Of a DNA stretch of 9,319 nt, positions 5,375 to 9,319 are shown piece after piece; positions within the stretch are counted from its first letter, which is position 1, and each line of letters opens with the position of its first letter. The notes under the pieces were generated by a model, which worked only from the letters and a program-made list of their open reading frames with translations, ran no database searches and was not told the DNA's origin. The stretch lies in NCBI GenBank assembly GCA_023277325.1, contig JALRIQ010000293.1:1-9319 (forward strand), in the 5' to 3' direction. The position numbers were made by a program, and so were the translations under genes. This DNA is from Bacteroidia bacterium. GTDB taxonomy: Bacteria; Bacteroidota; Bacteroidia; UBA8524.

Positions 5375-7146
5375 TGAAGATCGAGAATCACCTTAAAGAA
5401 ATCATCCAACAGGCCTTTCAGGCCTTGTACCAAGAAAGTATTGATGCACCCAAGCTCGATGCTACCCGACCTGATTTTGAGGGCGACTATACCTTGGTGG
5501 TGTTTCCCTACCTAAAACAGTCAAAGAAAAACCCAGAACAAACCGCTGGGGATGTCGGTGCCTGGTTGAAGGAAAACTCAGAATTCGTAGCGGACTACAA
5601 TGTGGTGAAGGGATTCCTTAACTTGGTAATTTCCGATGCTTATTGGACCTCCTTTGTAAAGGAAAACTTGATGGATATGGATGCGCACTTGCATCCGAAT
5701 TCTGGTCAGGGTGAAAAGGTGATGGTAGAGTATTCTTCTCCGAATACCAATAAACCGCTGCATCTCGGTCATGTTAGAAATAATCTGCTTGGTTATTCAG
5801 TTTCTAAAATTCTGGAATTCAACGGTTATGAGGTAATCAAAGCCAATTTGATCAACGACCGGGGTATTCATATTTGTAAATCCATGTTGGCATGGATGCG
5901 CTTTGGCAATGGCGAAACACCTGATTCGAGCGGAATCAAAGGCGATCACCTTGTGGGCAAGTATTATGTTGCCTTCGACAAAGCCTATAAAGAAGAAGTA
6001 AACGCACTTGTGGCGGAAGGAAAAACCAAAGAGGAGGCTGAAAAAAATGCCCCTATCCTTCTGGAAGCCCAAGATATGCTGCGCCAATGGGAAGCAAAAG
6101 ACCCAGAAACCATTCAAGTATGGGAAACCATGAACGGGTGGGTATATGCGGGCTTTGAAGAAACCTATACCCGAATGGGAGTTGCTTTCGATCAATACTA
6201 TTATGAGTCGAAAACCTACCTGCTCGGAAAAGATATCGTGAATGAAGGGCTGAGTAAAAATGTCCTTTATCAAAAAGAAGATGGCTCTGTATGGATTGAT
6301 CTCAGTGCTGAAAAGCTAGATCAGAAACTCCTCCTTCGTTCTGATGGCACGTCAGTATACATGACGCAAGATCTGGGAACTGCCGACTTGAAATATGAAG
6401 AACATAAGATGCCACGGAGCATTTATGTGGTAGGGAACGAACAGGATTACCATTTTAAGGTTTTATTCAGCATATTAAACAAGTTGAGCAGACCTTATGC
6501 AGAAGGACTTTATCACCTCAGCTACGGCATGGTGGATTTGCCAAGTGGGAAAATGAAATCGCGCGAGGGAACTGTGGTTGATGCGGATGATTTGATGAAC
6601 GAAATGCATCAAACAGCTGAAGAAATTACCCGCGAACTCGGAAAAATTGAGGGACTTAGCGAGGAAGAACTGTTCCAACTTTTCGAAAAGGTGGGAATGG
6701 GTGCCTTAAAATATTTCTTACTTAAAGTAGACCCTGGTAAACGTATCCTGTTTGATCCTCGTGAAAGCATCGACTTCCAGGGAAATACAGGTCCTTTCTT
6801 GCAGTACACCTATGCGCGGATTAATTCCCTCCAAACGAATGCACCAAGATGGTCGTTCACCCAATATGACGGTTCTCTTGAAGCTCAGGAAAAGGCATTA
6901 ATTCGTCTGCTTCATGATGTGCCGCAAATCATTGTTCAGGCAGGAATTAGCTACAGTCCTGCAATCATTGCTAACTATTCGTATGACTTGGTGAAAGCGT
7001 ATAACCGTTTTTACCATGATTTGCCTATCTTGAAAGAAGAAAATCAGGCTAAAAAGGAACTGCGCCTTCAATTAAGTAAGGCTACTGCAGAAACCTTGGC
7101 TGCTTGCTTTGAAATGCTGGGCATTCCGAAGGTGGAAAAAATGTAA
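5374..7146 (+). CDS. argS: Arginyl-tRNA synthetase
   Basis: The 590-aa protein starts at ATG 5374 (MKIENHLKEI); the in-frame TTG at 5362 would add only MQRK. It charges tRNA-Arg with arginine using ATP in the cytoplasm. The N-terminal additional domain (1-110) includes RPDFEGDYTLVVFPY (32-46), the family's tRNA D-loop-contacting region. The class I catalytic core begins at VEYSSPNTNKPLHLGHVRNN (118-137), with HLGH as the HIGH signature. Next come NDRGIHICKSM (161-171) and the degenerate KMSKS loop GKMKSREGTVV (392-402). The DALR anticodon-binding domain begins near FLQYTYARINSL (475-486), a hallmark of ArgRS, and the protein ends with the typical LGIPKVEKM. Length matches the bacterial family. 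It is complete and without odd residues. It is preceded by a probable hairpin and T-run after the SDR gene and followed by a 149-nt gap, so it is likely its own unit. Confidence 0.97.
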   Translation: MKIENHLKEIIQQAFQALYQESIDAPKLDATRPDFEGDYTLVVFPYLKQSKKNPEQTAGDVGAWLKENSEFVADYNVVKGFLNLVISDAYWTSFVKENLMDMDAHLHPNSGQGEKVMVEYSSPNTNKPLHLGHVRNNLLGYSVSKILEFNGYEVIKANLINDRGIHICKSMLAWMRFGNGETPDSSGIKGDHLVGKYYVAFDKAYKEEVNALVAEGKTKEEAEKNAPILLEAQDMLRQWEAKDPETIQVWETMNGWVYAGFEETYTRMGVAFDQYYYESKTYLLGKDIVNEGLSKNVLYQKEDGSVWIDLSAEKLDQKLLLRSDGTSVYMTQDLGTADLKYEEHKMPRSIYVVGNEQDYHFKVLFSILNKLSRPYAEGLYHLSYGMVDLPSGKMKSREGTVVDADDLMNEMHQTAEEITRELGKIEGLSEEELFQLFEKVGMGALKYFLLKVDPGKRILFDPRESIDFQGNTGPFLQYTYARINSLQTNAPRWSFTQYDGSLEAQEKALIRLLHDVPQIIVQAGISYSPAIIANYSYDLVKAYNRFYHDLPILKEENQAKKELRLQLSKATAETLAACFEMLGIPKVEKM

Positions 7147-7268
7147 AAACAGTGCATTTATTCTTCTCTTGGGAGCACACAATTTGTTAAATACCCAATT
7201 GGCACATTACACTATGTAGGGAAAACGACAAATCCTTTCAGGAATGCAGTTTTCAGAGAAAAAAAGAA

Positions 7269-7287
7269 AATATTTGAATAAAGGAAA
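7269..7287 (+). promoter_or_regulatory. Start region of the sirtuin gene: possible -7 box and ribosome-binding site
   Basis: AATATTTG (7269-7276) is one mismatch from TAnnTTTG, although a convincing -33 TTTG is not seen at the right distance. AAGGAAA (7281-7287), 8 nt before the ATG at 7296, is one of the few Shine-Dalgarno-like sequences in the window and supports that start over the in-frame ATG at 7305. Confidence 0.35.
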
Positions 7288-7295
7288 CTCGTGCT

Positions 7296-8024
7296 ATGTT
7301 GGACATGCTACGCAAAAAGTTGGTGGTACTAACTGGTGCCGGAATCAGCGCGGAAAGTGGATTAAAGACTTTCCGGGATAGTGATGGGCTATGGGAGGGT
7401 CATGACATTCATGAGGTGGCCACGCCAGAAGCATGGGAAAAGAATCCGGAGTTGGTGCTTGAGTTTTACAATGAACGTCGGAAAAACACGCTGGAAGCAG
7501 AACCTAATGCCGCACATTTAGCATTGGCTGAATTAGAAAAGTATTTCGACGTCTCTATTATTACGCAAAATATTGATGATTTGCATGAACGTGCCGGCTC
7601 ATCGCATGTCGTGCATTTGCACGGCACAATAAAAAAAGCCCGGAGCTCAGGCGATCCTCATTTGGTATATCCCATAGAAGGCTGGGAATTGAAGATGGGC
7701 GATGTATGCGAAAAGGATTTCCAATTGCGTCCGCATATCGTTTGGTTCGGCGAGCCAGTGCCCGCTATGGATGAAGCAGAATTGGTCTGCAGCTTTGCCG
7801 ATATTTTTGTGGTGGTTGGCACATCTCTTCAGGTATATCCTGCCGCCGGATTGCTGCATGAGGTTCCAAATGATATCCCGCGTTATTATGTAGATCCGAA
7901 GGCCGATGAGTTTATGTCCTCCTTCCCTGCTATGCAAATAATCAGTGAACCAGCAACCACAGGTGTTCCTAAACTGGTTGATCTTTTAAGGCCTTTGGCC
8001 TCCACTCCTATTTTTGGAGAATAA
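7296..8024 (+). CDS. cobB: Sir2-family NAD-dependent deacylase, class III-like, without zinc cysteines
   Basis: The 242-aa protein has the sirtuin core motifs in order: GAGISAESG (14-22, NAD binding), TFRDSDGLW (25-33), TQNIDDLHERAG (90-101), VHLHG with the catalytic base H109, RPHIVWFGE (145-153), GTSLQVYPAAG (175-185) and YYVDP (197-201). It removes acyl groups from lysines, consuming NAD. Y58 and R61 (FYNERR) match the Tyr-x-x-Arg pair that in SIRT5 and E. coli CobB binds the carboxylate of succinyl- or malonyl-lysine, so desuccinylase activity is likely by family analogy. The region between 111 and 144, where CobB has four zinc-binding cysteines, contains only C138, so the structural zinc appears to be absent. 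I recall close Bacteroidota relatives with the same RSS.DP..VY pattern, so this is probably ancestral and not damage. It is cytoplasmic with no obvious operon partner. The symbol is by family. Confidence 0.93.
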   Translation: MLDMLRKKLVVLTGAGISAESGLKTFRDSDGLWEGHDIHEVATPEAWEKNPELVLEFYNERRKNTLEAEPNAAHLALAELEKYFDVSIITQNIDDLHERAGSSHVVHLHGTIKKARSSGDPHLVYPIEGWELKMGDVCEKDFQLRPHIVWFGEPVPAMDEAELVCSFADIFVVVGTSLQVYPAAGLLHEVPNDIPRYYVDPKADEFMSSFPAMQIISEPATTGVPKLVDLLRPLASTPIFGE

Positions 8025-8304
8025 AATCTACCGTAGCATATAACTCGCGTGTATCCGTAAACTTACCACTTAGTCCAAAAATTCCAAGTTCCAAATGGAA
8101 AAACGCCGAACGCAAGCCCACTTCGTCGTAGTAAACTGACCCCGCTCTGGAGCAAGTTTTCTGCTATTTGTGAATGTCCTTGTATTGATTTTTATTGAAC
8201 TACTTATCCTCTTTATCTTCGCCTTGTTTTGGCTATTTATTGAAGAAGGATAATTCCGATAATTTATTACCAAACGAATACCCTTTATAGCTGTTGAATA
8301 GATC
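8025..8304. other. Intergenic spacer, no gene recognised
   Basis: About 280 bases between the sirtuin gene and the MpaB-like gene. I find no supported coding frame: the minus-strand frame through here is mostly the shadow of the gene starting at 8305. The spacer contains TTCCA-AA-TGGAA (8090-8101), and an imperfect dyad at 8133-8159 with outer arms AAACT/AGTTT and inner arms GCTC/GAGC. The GC-richer part, about 8100-8155, contrasts with the AT-rich rest. It must hold the end of the sirtuin transcript and the promoter of the next gene, but no good TTTG / TAnnTTTG pair is visible. Confidence 0.5.
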
Positions 8305-9319
8305 ATGAAAACCTGGGATGATGCCTTGCTTAATACCCAACGCGAGCATAGCGATGCGGAGGCCGATATGCTTATTAAGTATATCATAGAAAATGAGCTA
8401 CACCACCAACTTGGTCTGCTCATGAAATTGGAAGGAAATGATGAAAGCGTTCCAGAAGATTTAGACCCAAAAATCACGGCTTTCTTAAAACGAGTAGAAC
8501 AGCTTCCCGACTGGGCGGATACCAAAAAAATTGAAATCGCAGAGTCCTTTTTTAAGGAGTACCAAATCTACGTGTATTCGGCGCTGCTCTTTGCCTCACT
8601 GCCCTATTGTTATGCTGCAGCAGACGGTGCACGGGTATTGGCCGGTTCCAACCGTATTCAGGAAAATACCGGAAAGCGATTAAGCGAAACAGGACAATAT
8701 ATTATGGATGTTTCCGAACCTGGTGCATTCAGCAAAAAGGGTAAAGCCTTTAAAAGCATTGCAAAAGTACGTCTCATCCATGCCGCTGTGCGCTACCGCC
8801 TGCTCCAAAAAGGCGATTGGGATTTGAATTGGGGTTTGCCTGTTAATATGGAAGACATGGCCGGCACCAACCTCGCATTCTCTTTGGTAACGCTACGTGC
8901 AATGGAAAGAATGGGCGCTCAGGTTGACATGAAAATACGGGATGCTTTTATCCATAAATGGAATGTCATTTCCCACCAACAAGGACTTGAAAAAGCCCTT
9001 TTAGCCGACAACTATGAACAGGCCCTGCTGCTTGAAAAACGTATCGTTCGTCGTTTGTTCCGTCCATCAACCGAAGGTAAAGCCTTAACCGCCTCGCTTC
9101 TTAAATTTATTCAGGAAGTTGAACGTCCTCATGCACCAGATTATGGCGCCCACATGATCCGCCATTTGTTGGGAAATCAAATTGGTGATTTGCTTGGTTT
9201 GCCCGAACTTTCGCTCTTGAATTGGCCCTCTTTGATGAGCTCGCTAAATGGCATCACCGCCAGTTTAGGGTGGAGCCCAAAAGAAAACGACATGCTGATT
9301 CCTCTGCACCTTGCCCTGA
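8305..9319 (+). CDS. MpaB / rubber oxygenase-like protein (DUF2236), C-terminus beyond window
   Basis: ATG at 8305 is the first in-frame initiator after TAG at 8299-8301, and 338 codons remain open to the right edge, so the protein is incomplete by an unknown amount. The sequence resembles the DUF2236 family, which includes the latex-clearing protein Lcp and the fungal oxygenase MpaB: FFKEYQIYVYSALLFASLPY (82-101) and ADGARVLAGSNRI (106-118) form the N-terminal helical part. KAFKSIAKVRLIHAAVRYRL (147-166) carries the conserved Arg and His (R156, H159), the likely haem-proximal helix. DWDLNWGLPVNMEDMAGTNLAFS (171-193) is the conserved loop after it. No signal peptide is seen, unlike secreted Lcp, so a cytoplasmic haem-dependent oxygenase or an uncharacterised redox function is inferred; rubber degradation should not be assumed. 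A further basic helical section (240-290) leads to the truncated end. Confidence 0.78.
   Translation, partial: MKTWDDALLNTQREHSDAEADMLIKYIIENELHHQLGLLMKLEGNDESVPEDLDPKITAFLKRVEQLPDWADTKKIEIAESFFKEYQIYVYSALLFASLPYCYAAADGARVLAGSNRIQENTGKRLSETGQYIMDVSEPGAFSKKGKAFKSIAKVRLIHAAVRYRLLQKGDWDLNWGLPVNMEDMAGTNLAFSLVTLRAMERMGAQVDMKIRDAFIHKWNVISHQQGLEKALLADNYEQALLLEKRIVRRLFRPSTEGKALTASLLKFIQEVERPHAPDYGAHMIRHLLGNQIGDLLGLPELSLLNWPSLMSSLNGITASLGWSPKENDMLIPLHLAL

Noticed and set aside
5797..6273. Minus-strand 158-codon frame inside argS
   Set aside because: It is fully antisense to a well-conserved catalytic region of arginyl-tRNA synthetase.
7987..8002. AGGCC-TTT-GGCCT hairpin near the end of the sirtuin gene as a terminator
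   Set aside because: It is inside the coding sequence, has only five pairs, and is not followed directly by a T-run.
8070..8525. Minus-strand 151-codon frame
   Set aside because: More than half lies antisense to the clear MpaB-like gene and its serine-rich composition is typical of a shadow frame.

Overview
The window looks like a piece of a Bacteroidota chromosome, probably an environmental lineage. Three things support this: a surface protein with a type IX secretion (T9SS) C-terminal sorting domain, a textbook Bacteroidota promoter (TTTG, 19 bp, TAnnTTTG) in front of a tRNA gene, and weak or absent Shine-Dalgarno sequences at most starts. Most genes are housekeeping or general metabolism. 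No CRISPR array, transposase or complete mobile element is visible.

Layout. (1) Positions 1-203, minus strand: the N-terminal part of a phage-type protein resembling the phage gene-product-88 family, running off the left edge. It is about 53% GC, visibly richer than what follows. (2) Positions 209-2110, plus: a large T9SS-exported surface protein beheaded inside a LamG-like domain exactly where the phage-type sequence begins; it has seven ~50-residue CDS/GCDSI repeats and a sorting domain. (3) Positions 2111-2576: spacer plus a decayed histidine-kinase ATPase-domain remnant. (4) Positions 2604-2772, minus: a complete tRNA-Lys(UUU) unit with promoter, gene and terminator. (5) Positions 2804-3916, minus: a GNAT-like acetyltransferase, divergent from (6) 3973-4506, a peroxiredoxin/thioredoxin-like protein, followed 12 nt later in the same frame by (7) an SDR oxidoreductase that appears to start at CTG (4519). 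(8) Positions 5374-7146: arginyl-tRNA synthetase. (9) Positions 7296-8024: a Sir2-family deacylase with a class III (SIRT5-like) signature and no zinc cysteines. (10) Positions 8305 to the right edge: an MpaB/rubber-oxygenase-like (DUF2236) protein, incomplete at its C-terminus.

How the genes work together: there is no obvious dedicated pathway. The thioredoxin-like and SDR genes could be co-transcribed; argS and the sirtuin are spaced like independent units. The tRNA-Lys gene and argS are both translation functions but lie on opposite strands, apart from each other.

The points most worth a second look are the abrupt phage/surface-protein junction at the left edge (insertion boundary or assembly chimera), the three-unit higher-order repeat in the surface protein, the missing ATG of the SDR gene, and the hairpin that covers the argS start. 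I did not find convincing evidence for a new multi-gene system in this window.
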